Assembly: GCA_003171255.1 (NCBI GenBank)
Contig: PMYK01000042.1
Coordinates: 1-51,580, forward strand
DNA length: 51,580 nucleotides
Direction: 5' to 3'
Source: Chloroflexota bacterium
GTDB lineage: Bacteria; Chloroflexota; Limnocylindria; Limnocylindrales; CSP1-4
Position numbers and translations under genes: made by a program. The stretch's first letter is position 1, and every line of letters starts with the position of its first letter. The notes under the pieces were generated by a model, which made no database searches, was not told the origin of the DNA, and saw only the letters and a program-made list of their open reading frames with translations. Shown here in pieces: positions 7,523 through 15,141 of the stretch.

Positions 7523-9487
7523 GTGACACTGGGGCAAGGCGCAGAGATTCCAACGTGCCAGTTCTGCGGCGCGAAGCTGATCTTTCGCGGGCAGACGAGC
7601 TGCCAGTCCTGCGGCAGGGAACTGACCGGGCGAGCCGTCGCGCCCGCGACCGGGACCGCCGCGGATTCTGTGGGGCCGAGCGCCGCGCCTGAGCGGACGC
7701 CCGCGCCCGAACCGCCTGCCGTTCCTTCGACCGCTGCCCCAACTCGGTTCTTCCAGTCGTTCGCCCTTCCGCCGGCGAGCCGGATGCCGTCGGCGACTGC
7801 GCTCAGCGACAGCTCCGCCCCCACGGCCTCCGAGGTCCCCGTGGTTCGGACTGTGACTCCTGCGGATGCGAGCGCCACCGCCACGGGCTCGCTCGCAGGC
7901 GAGGCGCCGCGCTCGACGATGGCCCAGCCCACTCCTGCCCAGCGCACTCCTGCCCAGCCCACTTTCACCCAGCCGGAGGCGGTCCAGCAAAGGGGCGCTC
8001 GCCGCTCGGGTGGTTCCGTTCGCAAGCCGCCGCAGTCGTGGGGATCGCCGCCGGCACGTCAATCCGCCGGCCCGAACACCGGCTCGCTCGGGCCCGGACG
8101 CGAAACCTCAGCTCGCCAGGCCCAGTGGAATGCGCAACGGGACTATTCGAACCGCAGGGGCGGAACCAGCTGGGGCGTCTGGCTCGTGGTCGGCGTCGCC
8201 GTGGTCATCGTGCTGACGGCAATCGGCGGCTTGAGCGGCGGCCAAACGATCAACTACGCTGGGGACACGCCATATGAGTTCGGCAACCCGGTCCCTGTCC
8301 GCCAGGTCACGCCCGAAGGAGCGTATGTCCCTGCCGTATTCCCGTCGACCGATCCTCTGGTCGCGGTCGGTGGGCTGACAAGAGCCCGAACCCATCACAC
8401 CGCGACCTTGCTGCCCGACGGCCGCGTGGTGGTTGTCGGCGGTATCTCGGTCGTCGGGGGCTCGTCAACTGCCCTGACCTTGATCGAGACCTACGATCCG
8501 ACGACGCGCTCATTCTCGAGGACGGGCGATCTGCTGACGGCTCGCTCGGATCACACCGCCACGCTCTTGCGGGACGGTACGGTTCTCATCGCAGGCGGCA
8601 AGACCAGCGACGGGACTGCCCTGGGCTCGGCCGAAGTCTACGATCCCAGGACGGGCGAGTCGCGGGCCACCGGCGCGCTGGCGTCGGCTACTTACTCGGC
8701 CTCCGCGGTGGCGCTCGACGACGGCAGCGTGTTTGTCGTCGGTGGCTACGGAGACAACGACATCTCCGTCGGGGCCGAGATATACGACCCGACCAGCGGG
8801 ACGTTTGGGCCCGTTGGGCCACCCAATGGCGAGGGCCTTGTGACCGCGGTCAAGCTCAACGACGGCCGCGTGCTGGTTTCCGGAGGCCTTTTGAGCGGCG
8901 AATCGCTCGACTCGGCCGAGGTCTTCGATCCGACGACCAAGCAGTTCGATAGCACCGGCTGGATGTCTGAGGCCCGCGCGGGCGCCACGTCCTGCCTGCT
9001 CGACGACGGCCGAGTCCTGGTTGTCGGCGGCGGCAACCTCTGGCAGGTGCCGAGCTCGACCGCGGAGATCTACGACCCGGCTGAAGGCGACTTCATCAAG
9101 GTGGCCCAGCTGGGCGACGTTCGTTCGCAAGGCACCGCAACCGTGCTCCCGGACGACTCCGTTCTCATGGTCGGGGGCGTCGATGGCACCGGCAGCCCGA
9201 TTGCGACGATCGAACGCTTCGACCCTGCAACGGGCGTCTCCACGCCGGTCGGCACAATGGCTGAGAGTCGGGCCGGCCAGACTGCCACCCGTCTGGCCGG
9301 CGGGTCCGTCCTGATCGTCGGCGGCTCGATCTCCACCACTGCGGTGACGGCCGATGCCGCGGTCTACGACCCGAGCGCGCCGCCGGTGGCTTCAGCCAGC
9401 CCGTCGCCCGACGCCAGCGCGGCCTCCAGCCCGTCGTCGATGCAGTCGGTCGTGCCCTCGTCGACCCCGCCGGCCAGCCCGTCGTAG
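7523..9487 (+). CDS. Membrane-anchored zinc-ribbon/kelch-repeat protein
   Basis: A 654-residue protein of unknown function built from four parts. Residues ~10-35 form a zinc ribbon (CQFCG...CQSCGREL). A long Pro/Ala/Ser-rich stretch follows, including short repeats of TPAQPT/TPAQRT encoded at ~7925-7965. One membrane helix is at ~215-237 (WGVWLVVGVAVVIVLTAIGG). The rest is about six kelch-type repeats, each with a D-G-R/S-V-L-V-x-G-G strand, an AEVYDP-type turn and a TG(x)M/L segment, ending in a Pro/Ser tail. Topology is probably zinc ribbon in the cytoplasm and propeller outside. The GTG start has GAGAGGTCGAGG upstream. It may sense or bind an extracellular ligand or polysaccharide; that is speculation. 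A terminator-like hairpin follows. Confidence 0.78.
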   Translation: MTLGQGAEIPTCQFCGAKLIFRGQTSCQSCGRELTGRAVAPATGTAADSVGPSAAPERTPAPEPPAVPSTAAPTRFFQSFALPPASRMPSATALSDSSAPTASEVPVVRTVTPADASATATGSLAGEAPRSTMAQPTPAQRTPAQPTFTQPEAVQQRGARRSGGSVRKPPQSWGSPPARQSAGPNTGSLGPGRETSARQAQWNAQRDYSNRRGGTSWGVWLVVGVAVVIVLTAIGGLSGGQTINYAGDTPYEFGNPVPVRQVTPEGAYVPAVFPSTDPLVAVGGLTRARTHHTATLLPDGRVVVVGGISVVGGSSTALTLIETYDPTTRSFSRTGDLLTARSDHTATLLRDGTVLIAGGKTSDGTALGSAEVYDPRTGESRATGALASATYSASAVALDDGSVFVVGGYGDNDISVGAEIYDPTSGTFGPVGPPNGEGLVTAVKLNDGRVLVSGGLLSGESLDSAEVFDPTTKQFDSTGWMSEARAGATSCLLDDGRVLVVGGGNLWQVPSSTAEIYDPAEGDFIKVAQLGDVRSQGTATVLPDDSVLMVGGVDGTGSPIATIERFDPATGVSTPVGTMAESRAGQTATRLAGGSVLIVGGSISTTAVTADAAVYDPSAPPVASASPSPDASAASSPSSMQSVVPSSTPPASPS

Positions 9488-9584
9488 ATCCGTTCGGGCG
9501 CCCGCGGTCGAACCTGAAAGAGTCGGCAGACTGACCCCGACCCGCGGCGTCACCGTCGACGGGTCTCCTTCGCCAGTTTCCCGA

Positions 9585-9614
9585 CCCCGGCCGCTCCCTT
9601 CTCCGCGGCCGGGG
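9585..9614 (+). terminator. Terminator-like hairpin after the kelch gene
   Basis: CCCCGGCCGC (9585-9594) and GCGGCCGGGG (9605-9614) form a perfect 10-bp stem with a 10-base loop, followed by CCCCTTTCT. It lies about 100 bases past the kelch gene stop and before murT. The following T-run is weak. Confidence 0.55.
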
Positions 9615-9680
9615 CCCCTTTCTGCGTGCCGCGTGCCGCGTGGCGCGTGCTGGGCCGCTTACCCGTTACACTCCCCGGGC

Positions 9681-11111
9681 ATGACCAGCCAGATCAGCCG
9701 GCGTCCCGCTGGCCCGAAGAAGCGCATCTCCCCCCGCGCCTTCATGGCGCTCGCCGCGGGTAAGGGCGCGGCCTGGGCGACCCGCCTGGTCGGCCGCGGC
9801 GGCGGCACCGCGATCACGGGCATGGTGGCCCGCAAGGTGGATCCGCACATCCTCGACGAGCTGGTGCGCATCCCCGGCGTGCCGGTTGTTGCGATCACGG
9901 GCAGCAACGGCAAGACCACCACGGCCCGTTTCACCGCGGCGCTGCTGCGCGGCGAGGGGATCACCGTCAGCCACAACTCCGCCGGCGCGAACCTCGTCCA
10001 GGGCGTCACGAGCCTCGCCGTCAGCCACGCGGACATGCGCGGGCGGCTCCCCGAGGGCGTGCTCGTGGCCGAGGTGGATGAAGGCGCGCTCCCGAAAGTG
10101 GCCCCGGAGACGCTGCCGCGGGCGCTCCTCATCACGGACCTCTTTCGCGACCAGCTGGACCGCTTCGGCGAGATATACGCCGTTGCCGACGCCATCGAGT
10201 CAGTGGCGGTGGCGCTGCCCGCCGACTCGGCCCTGATCGTGAACGCGGACGATCCGATGGTCGCGACCCTGGCCGAGAAGCGCGTCGGGCGGCGCGTGAC
10301 GTTCGGCCTCAGCATCAAGCGTTCGACCGACCAGATCACCCGCGCCGCCGATACGATCCGCTGCCCGCGCTGCAAGGCCGACCTCAAGTACCGCCACGTC
10401 TATCTCTCGCACATGGGCGACTACAGCTGCCCGGCCTGCGGCTTCGCCCGGCCCAAGCTGGACGTGGCTGTGACGGCGCTCGAGGTCCCGGGCCTCGATC
10501 GAACTCGGCTCGACGTCCAGACGCCGAGCGGCAAGCTCAGCCTGGACATACCGCAGTCGGGCGTGCACATCGCTTACGACGCCGCCGGCGCGATCGCCAT
10601 CATGGTCGGGCTCGGGATCTCGCTCGAGCATGCCGCCGCGTCGCTGGCTTCGGTTGGGCCGGCGTTCGGACGGCTCGAGAAGATCGACGCTGACGGCCGC
10701 ACGGTCATCCTCGCCTTCGCGAAGAACCCGACCTCGTACAACACCACGCTTCGGGCGCTCGCCACCGAAGGCGAGCCGCGGCAGCTCCTGATCGCCGCCT
10801 CGAACACGCTGGTGGACGGTGAAGACTTCGGCTGGCTCTGGGACGTCGACTTCGAATCGATGGCGCCGAAGGTCGAGCGCGTGATCGTCTCGGGCACACG
10901 GGCCGACGAGCTGGCCAACCGGCTCCACTACGCGGGCGTGCCGCGGGGCAGGCTGACGGTGGTCGAGGACCGGCCGCTGGCGTTGCGTGAGGCGCTCTCG
11001 CCGCTGCTGCCCGGGGCCAGGCTGGTCGTGCTGTCGGGCTACACGCCGCTGATCGAGCTGCGCAACGAAATGCGGCGGCTCGGCTGGACGGGGAGATACT
11101 GGGCCGTATGA
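9681..11111 (+). CDS. murT: Lipid II isoglutaminyl synthase, MurT subunit
   Basis: A 476-residue Mur-ligase-like protein. With GatD, MurT amidates the alpha-carboxyl of D-glutamate in lipid II, using glutamine-derived ammonia and ATP. Visible are the P-loop ITGSNGKTTT (~residues 72-81), the DLFRDQLDRFGE segment, and a zinc ribbon inserted in the central domain, CPRCKADL...YSCPACGF (~residues 228-256), which is a MurT hallmark absent from MurC-F. The C-terminal DUF1727-type part includes FAKNPTSYN and the DVDFE stretch. The ATG at 9681 is used; the open frame upstream is low-complexity antisense-like sequence. The stop overlaps the gatD start by four bases (ATGA), giving translational coupling. 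This implies a peptidoglycan wall with amidated D-iGln. Confidence 0.93.
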   Translation: MTSQISRRPAGPKKRISPRAFMALAAGKGAAWATRLVGRGGGTAITGMVARKVDPHILDELVRIPGVPVVAITGSNGKTTTARFTAALLRGEGITVSHNSAGANLVQGVTSLAVSHADMRGRLPEGVLVAEVDEGALPKVAPETLPRALLITDLFRDQLDRFGEIYAVADAIESVAVALPADSALIVNADDPMVATLAEKRVGRRVTFGLSIKRSTDQITRAADTIRCPRCKADLKYRHVYLSHMGDYSCPACGFARPKLDVAVTALEVPGLDRTRLDVQTPSGKLSLDIPQSGVHIAYDAAGAIAIMVGLGISLEHAAASLASVGPAFGRLEKIDADGRTVILAFAKNPTSYNTTLRALATEGEPRQLLIAASNTLVDGEDFGWLWDVDFESMAPKVERVIVSGTRADELANRLHYAGVPRGRLTVVEDRPLALREALSPLLPGARLVVLSGYTPLIELRNEMRRLGWTGRYWAV

Positions 11112-12262
11112 CCGAGCCACGCAAAGTCAAGCCGCCGGTCCCGCAGAAGCCCTCGCCAAAGACGGTGGCCGTCCGGCCGATCCCGACCGACTACCAGACC
11201 GATCCGGCCGATCCGTTCCCGCTGATCGCCCCGGCTCCGGCGCCGGCGCCCCGCGCCCGGGCGACCAGGGCCGCGAAGTCGGAGGATGCGATCGGGTCGG
11301 CCCCGAAGGCCGCCGTCGTCCCGAAGGTGGCGCCGACGCTCCAGTCGACCGCTTCGCCCGCCCAGTCGACCGCTTCGCCCGCCCAGTCGACCGCCCCGGC
11401 TCCTCCGGTGCCGCCGGCTGCCGCGCTGCATTCGCCTCGATCGAGTCATTCGCGCGACCACGAACCCCTTCGCATCGCCCACCTGTACCCGTCACTGCTG
11501 AACGTGGCCGGGGACGGCGGCAACCTGATCGCAATCCAGCGCCGGGCCCAGTGGCGGGGCATCCCCGTCGAGGTCGTGGCAATCGAGAAGGCCGAGACGC
11601 CGGACTTCCGCAAGTTCGACATCGTCCTTTTCCACGGTGGCCAGGACGTCGAGATGGCAGTCGCGGCCGAGGATTTCGCGCTCAAGGCGCCGTCGCTGCG
11701 GGCCGCTGTCGCCGACGGCGTGGTCGTGTTCGCCGTCTGCGCGGGGCTGCAGCTGCTCGGCCATCGCTACATCTCGAATGCGGGTGAGGAGATGCTCGGA
11801 GCCGGCATCCTGGATCTGGAGACCCGCGGCGGCCCGCAGCGCTTCATGCAGCACGCGGCCTGCGAAGTCACCATCGACGGCGCCACCGAGACGATCGTCG
11901 GATTCGAGAACCACTCCGGGCTGACGCAGCTGGGGCCGGGTTGCGAGACGTTCGGGCGGGTGATCGCAGGGGCGGGCAACAACGGCCGGGACGGCCTCGA
12001 AGGTGCGCGGTTCCGGAACGTCTTTGCCACCTACCTGCACGGCCCGTGTCTGCCGAAGAACCCGTGGCTGACCGACCAGCTCATCCGGATCGCCGTCGGC
12101 CGGGCCGAGGGTGTCCTGCCGGGCAAGGTGGCGCTCGCGCCGCTCAACGACGAACTCGAGGCCCGCGCCCATGAAGTGGCGCTTGCCAAGGCGATGGCCA
12201 ACCGTGGCAAGCGCACCGCACTGGAGCCGGCCAGGCTCGTACGAGGCCAGCAGAAGGGATAG
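11108..12262 (+). CDS. gatD: Lipid II isoglutaminyl synthase, GatD glutaminase subunit with a disordered N-terminal extension
   Basis: A 384-residue protein whose last ~265 residues are the class I glutamine amidotransferase GatD, which supplies ammonia to MurT. The core opens with LRIAHLYPSLLNVAGDGGN; the nucleophile is Cys211 (VFAVCAGLQLLG) and the catalytic His is His311 (TYLHGPCLPKNP). Known GatD proteins are about 240-270 residues, so the first ~118 residues are extra: a Pro/Ala-rich, basic, probably disordered segment. Part of it is a near-perfect 21-base tandem repeat (11341-11397) encoding AQSTASP units. The ATG overlaps the murT stop. A later internal start is conceivable, but no good ATG or GTG with a binding site exists just before the core. 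Confidence 0.92.
   Translation: MTEPRKVKPPVPQKPSPKTVAVRPIPTDYQTDPADPFPLIAPAPAPAPRARATRAAKSEDAIGSAPKAAVVPKVAPTLQSTASPAQSTASPAQSTAPAPPVPPAAALHSPRSSHSRDHEPLRIAHLYPSLLNVAGDGGNLIAIQRRAQWRGIPVEVVAIEKAETPDFRKFDIVLFHGGQDVEMAVAAEDFALKAPSLRAAVADGVVVFAVCAGLQLLGHRYISNAGEEMLGAGILDLETRGGPQRFMQHAACEVTIDGATETIVGFENHSGLTQLGPGCETFGRVIAGAGNNGRDGLEGARFRNVFATYLHGPCLPKNPWLTDQLIRIAVGRAEGVLPGKVALAPLNDELEARAHEVALAKAMANRGKRTALEPARLVRGQQKG
11341..11397 (+). repeat. 21-base tandem repeat inside gatD
   Basis: Two full copies (11341-11361 and 11362-11382) and a partial third copy of a 21-base unit starting CCAGTCGACCGC encode repeated QSTASPA units in the disordered N-terminal arm of GatD. In-frame length variation would change arm length without a frameshift. 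Confidence 0.85.
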
Positions 12263-12324
12263 CGTCTGTGGCTGCCGCGGAGTGACGCGGCGCCGCGATC
12301 AGCCTCGGCTGGTCAGCGGCTGGC

Positions 12325-12507
12325 ATGCTGACCGAGGACGAGCAGATCGTCCTGGGCCTTCGATTCGGGCGCGACATGACGATCCCGCAGATCGCCTTAC
12401 AGGCGGGTCTGCCCGAAGGCACGGTCAAATCGAGACTTCATTCCGCGCTGGAGCACATGCGAGCCGAGCTCGATGCCGAGCACCGAGCCGAGGAGCAGAG
12501 ACGATGA
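12325..12507 (+). CDS. Sigma-70 region 4-only protein (orphan domain)
   Basis: A 60-residue protein that is essentially one complete sigma-70/ECF region 4 helix-turn-helix: the opening helix TEDEQIVLGLRF, then IPQIALQAGLPEGTVKSRLHSALEHMR, matching the -35-recognition domain of ECF sigma factors. Region 2, which binds the -10 element and core polymerase, is missing, and only 62 bases separate the gatD stop from the ATG; the frame is closed by a stop at 12283-12285. It is therefore either a remnant or a stand-alone domain. Its stop overlaps the start of the next gene (ATGA), the arrangement typical of ECF sigma/anti-sigma pairs. Intact reading frame and coupling argue for some function. It could modulate another sigma factor. 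Confidence 0.7.
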   Translation: MLTEDEQIVLGLRFGRDMTIPQIALQAGLPEGTVKSRLHSALEHMRAELDAEHRAEEQRR

Positions 12508-14279
12508 GCGATCCCAATCTGGAGCCCAAGCTGCGGCCCTACCACCGGCGGTTCGAGCCGGACAATTCCACGCGGCTGGCGCTGGCGGCACGAGAGAAGC
12601 TCGACGAGGCACGGCAGCCGCGGCCGGGACGTTCGCTGTGGGCCACGCTGCGGCTCGTTGCGACCCTCGTGGGGGCGATCATCATCGTGGCAGTGCTGCT
12701 TGAGGGCCGTTTCGGCGCCGATCAGGGCACCGTCCCCGGCGGCGGCACGGGCTCGCCCGGCCCCACGTTCAACCTGCCGGCCGCCCTCGACGCGCGGGTC
12801 GACCAGGCCGGGCTGATGCGAACGAGCGGCATCTGGGCGGTTCAGGGCTCCTATCTGCTCACCTCGACCGACAACGGGGCAACGTGGCGGGCGGGTACGT
12901 TCCCGGCCCTGACCTTCACGGGCGGCGGTCTGGCCGGGCCGGCGGCAGTGTTCGTCCTCGATCCGGACCACGCCTGGTCCATCGCCCACCGGGACGTCGG
13001 CGGCGCAACGGAGCCCAGTCCCACGCCCGCAGGGCAGCTGTTCGTCGTCGATCGAACTGCCGATGGCGGCACGTCCTGGCAGTCGACGCCGGTGTCGGGC
13101 GACTTCCGCTGCGACACGGCCACGATTGCGTTCGCGGACACCAGCCACGGCTTCATCATGTGTGCCTATCCCGCGGACGTGGCCGCGGGGGTGGCGGGCC
13201 CCTACGGCGCGGTCCTGCGGACCGACGATGGCGGCGCGACGTGGTCGGTAGTGAGTGACGCGACAGGCCTTGGCTCGCAGTTCACCGCGAGCGACGCGAC
13301 CACCCTCTGGTCGGCGCCCGACTCGAACTCCCCGGTCCTGAAGGGCGTGGCTCTGTTCGTGAGTCGAGATGCGGGCCGGATATGGGCGCCGGTCGATTTG
13401 CCCGAGCTGTCGTCCGTGCCTGTGGGCGCCAAGGTCCGCGTCGAGGCAGGACCGCTGTTCTCGGACGCGTCGAACGGCGCGATCGCGGTCGGTGTCTTCG
13501 TCAACGGCGCAGGAGGCGAAGACGCCGTCTGGTTCTATCGAACTTCCGATGCCGGCCGATCGTGGGCCGTCGTCAAGAAGGCGATCGACTTCCCGATGAT
13601 CGACTTCCCGCCGGCCTCCGCGGTCGGTCAGGTGTGGGCAGCCAGGATGTTGGGCAACTACAAGTGGACGGTGAGCGGCGACTTCGGCGCGAGCTGGACG
13701 GAGGTTTCGGGGTCCGGGCTGCCGCCCAACACGCAATTCCTGTGGTTCGATTTCGCCGACGCGAGCCACGGCGTCGGCACTGTCTTCGCCGCCCCAGGCA
13801 GCAACGCCTTGATGCTCTCGTCGGACGGCGGCCAGACGTGGCACGCGGCCGACTTCGGCGACGCGCGGGCGAAGGTACCGTCCGACCCATCGCAGGATCC
13901 TGCCGCGGCGACGAAGACCGTCAACGACTTCGAGGAGGCGGCCTACAAGGCGAGCCCGGCGATGGCGTGGAACATGCTCGCGTCCTACTCGCAGCGGGCA
14001 TTCGGTAGCGAACCGGCCTTCGAGACCGCGACGGCCGCTCTGCGCAAACGGACCAACTACTCGTACCAGGTCGGCGAGGCGACGCACGACGCCACCATCC
14101 GCGACCGGCTGAACCTCACACCGGGCGTCTGGGACGACCTGACCGCGTTCGCGGACCTGACCCGCGCCTACATCGTGGTCGTGACCTACCCCGGCACGTC
14201 CGAGCTGCCGGAGACCCTCGTCGTTGCGCCGCTCACGGTCACGGGCGACTGGCGCATCTGGGTCGTGACGATGCCGTAA
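12504..14279 (+). CDS. Membrane protein with outside BNR/YCF48-like repeats
   Basis: A 591-residue single-pass protein. About 45 charged cytoplasmic residues (KLRPYHRRFEPDNSTRLALA...) precede a membrane helix near 48-68 (WATLRLVATLVGAIIIVAVL). The exported part holds six or seven BNR/Asp-box-type repeats of the form [ST]-x-D-x-G-x-x-W, for example STDNGATW, TADGGTSW, RTDDGGATW, SRDAGRIW, TSDAGRSW and SSDGGQTW, as in sialidase-like and YCF48-like propellers. A final ~110-residue domain after the propeller resembles a small helical ligand-binding or stress domain. Its start overlaps the stop of the sigma region 4 gene, so its position matches that of an anti-sigma factor, but I see no recognised anti-sigma domain in the short N-terminus. 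Function unknown. Confidence 0.75.
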   Translation: MSDPNLEPKLRPYHRRFEPDNSTRLALAAREKLDEARQPRPGRSLWATLRLVATLVGAIIIVAVLLEGRFGADQGTVPGGGTGSPGPTFNLPAALDARVDQAGLMRTSGIWAVQGSYLLTSTDNGATWRAGTFPALTFTGGGLAGPAAVFVLDPDHAWSIAHRDVGGATEPSPTPAGQLFVVDRTADGGTSWQSTPVSGDFRCDTATIAFADTSHGFIMCAYPADVAAGVAGPYGAVLRTDDGGATWSVVSDATGLGSQFTASDATTLWSAPDSNSPVLKGVALFVSRDAGRIWAPVDLPELSSVPVGAKVRVEAGPLFSDASNGAIAVGVFVNGAGGEDAVWFYRTSDAGRSWAVVKKAIDFPMIDFPPASAVGQVWAARMLGNYKWTVSGDFGASWTEVSGSGLPPNTQFLWFDFADASHGVGTVFAAPGSNALMLSSDGGQTWHAADFGDARAKVPSDPSQDPAAATKTVNDFEEAAYKASPAMAWNMLASYSQRAFGSEPAFETATAALRKRTNYSYQVGEATHDATIRDRLNLTPGVWDDLTAFADLTRAYIVVVTYPGTSELPETLVVAPLTVTGDWRIWVVTMP

Positions 14280-14338
14280 GCGGCCGGGTGACGCCGGATA
14301 TCCAGGGTCAATAGGTGCGCGCGATCTTGCGAAAGACC

Positions 14339-14359
14339 CTCGGCGCCGTCGGCGCCGAG
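14339..14359. terminator. Bidirectional-looking hairpin between convergent genes
   Basis: CTCGGCGCC (14339-14347), three-base loop, GGCGCCGAG (14351-14359), then TTTG. The perfect 9-bp stem sits between the plus-strand BNR gene and the minus-strand ABC permease, where a shared terminator is expected. Confidence 0.55.
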
Positions 14360-14370
14360 TTTGCCGCTCC

Positions 14371-15141
14371 CTACAGCTCCTGGCGGCGGAAGACGAGCCA
14401 CGTGACCGCGAAGACCGCCGGCACGAGGGCGATGTTGAAAAGCAGCGGGCCCAGGAAGTTGCCGGCGTCGTTGCCGAGCATCAGGGCCAGGGCCGGCGTG
14501 CCGAGCGACACCGGCATATAGGGGCCGATGACCGGGAACGCGGCCAGGATGCCGAGGACCAGCATGGCGACCAGGCCAATGCCGGCCGCGGCGATCGCCG
14601 ACCGGGTCAGGGTGCTGCCCAGCATCGTGATCGCGACGAAGCCGACCATCATCCACCACATCAGCAGGGCCATCGCCACGAAGCCGCCGAGCGGGAAGAC
14701 CGTGGGGTAGAGGATCAGCGTGTAGACGTAGCCGAAGCCACAGCCCAGAGCCACGGCGAAGCCGAGCGTCAGCGAGATGGCGACGAGCTTGGCGCCGAGG
14801 AAGGCCGCTCTCGAGGCGGGCTTGGTCAGGATCATCCCCGCCGTGCCGCGCTCCTTCTCCCAGGCGACCGAACCCATGGCCAGCAGCAACGCGCAGATGA
14901 TGCCGAATTCCGACAGGTTCTTGAGGATCTGGCTGCCGGCGCCCATGAGGCTGGGGCCCGGAACCTGGATCGTGAAGCCGCCGCTCTGGCTGCCGATCGC
15001 GTCGATCAGCTCCTTCATGTAACGGTCGGTAAGAGGACCGATGATGCCGAACAGCACGAAAACGGCGACCACGGCGATGAATCGATTGGTCCGCAGCTGC
15101 TCGCGCAGTTCCTTGATCAGGAGGACTCGGAAGCCCATCAT
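14371..15141 (-). CDS. ABC-2 type exporter permease
   Basis: A 256-residue membrane protein with about six helices. It starts with the MGFRVLLIKELREQLRTNR pre-helix typical of NatB/ABC-2 permeases (a KEL motif before the first helix), has a large outside loop after helix 1, and a cytoplasmic EKERGTAGMILTKPASR segment, the conserved coupling stretch of this family. The ATG at 15141 follows GGGAGGGG and overlaps the stop of the ATPase gene by four bases, so the two form one transporter operon. Substrate unknown; relatives export drugs, lipids or peptides, or act in gliding and cell-envelope processes. Confidence 0.88.
   Translation of the reverse strand: MMGFRVLLIKELREQLRTNRFIAVVAVFVLFGIIGPLTDRYMKELIDAIGSQSGGFTIQVPGPSLMGAGSQILKNLSEFGIICALLLAMGSVAWEKERGTAGMILTKPASRAAFLGAKLVAISLTLGFAVALGCGFGYVYTLILYPTVFPLGGFVAMALLMWWMMVGFVAITMLGSTLTRSAIAAAGIGLVAMLVLGILAAFPVIGPYMPVSLGTPALALMLGNDAGNFLGPLLFNIALVPAVFAVTWLVFRRQEL

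Noticed and set aside
4678-8025. An unbroken 1115-codon minus-strand frame spanning several genes
   Set aside because: Only the part up to 5784 is the potassium channel; the rest is antisense to the aldehyde dehydrogenase and zinc-ribbon/kelch genes, as is common in GC-rich DNA.
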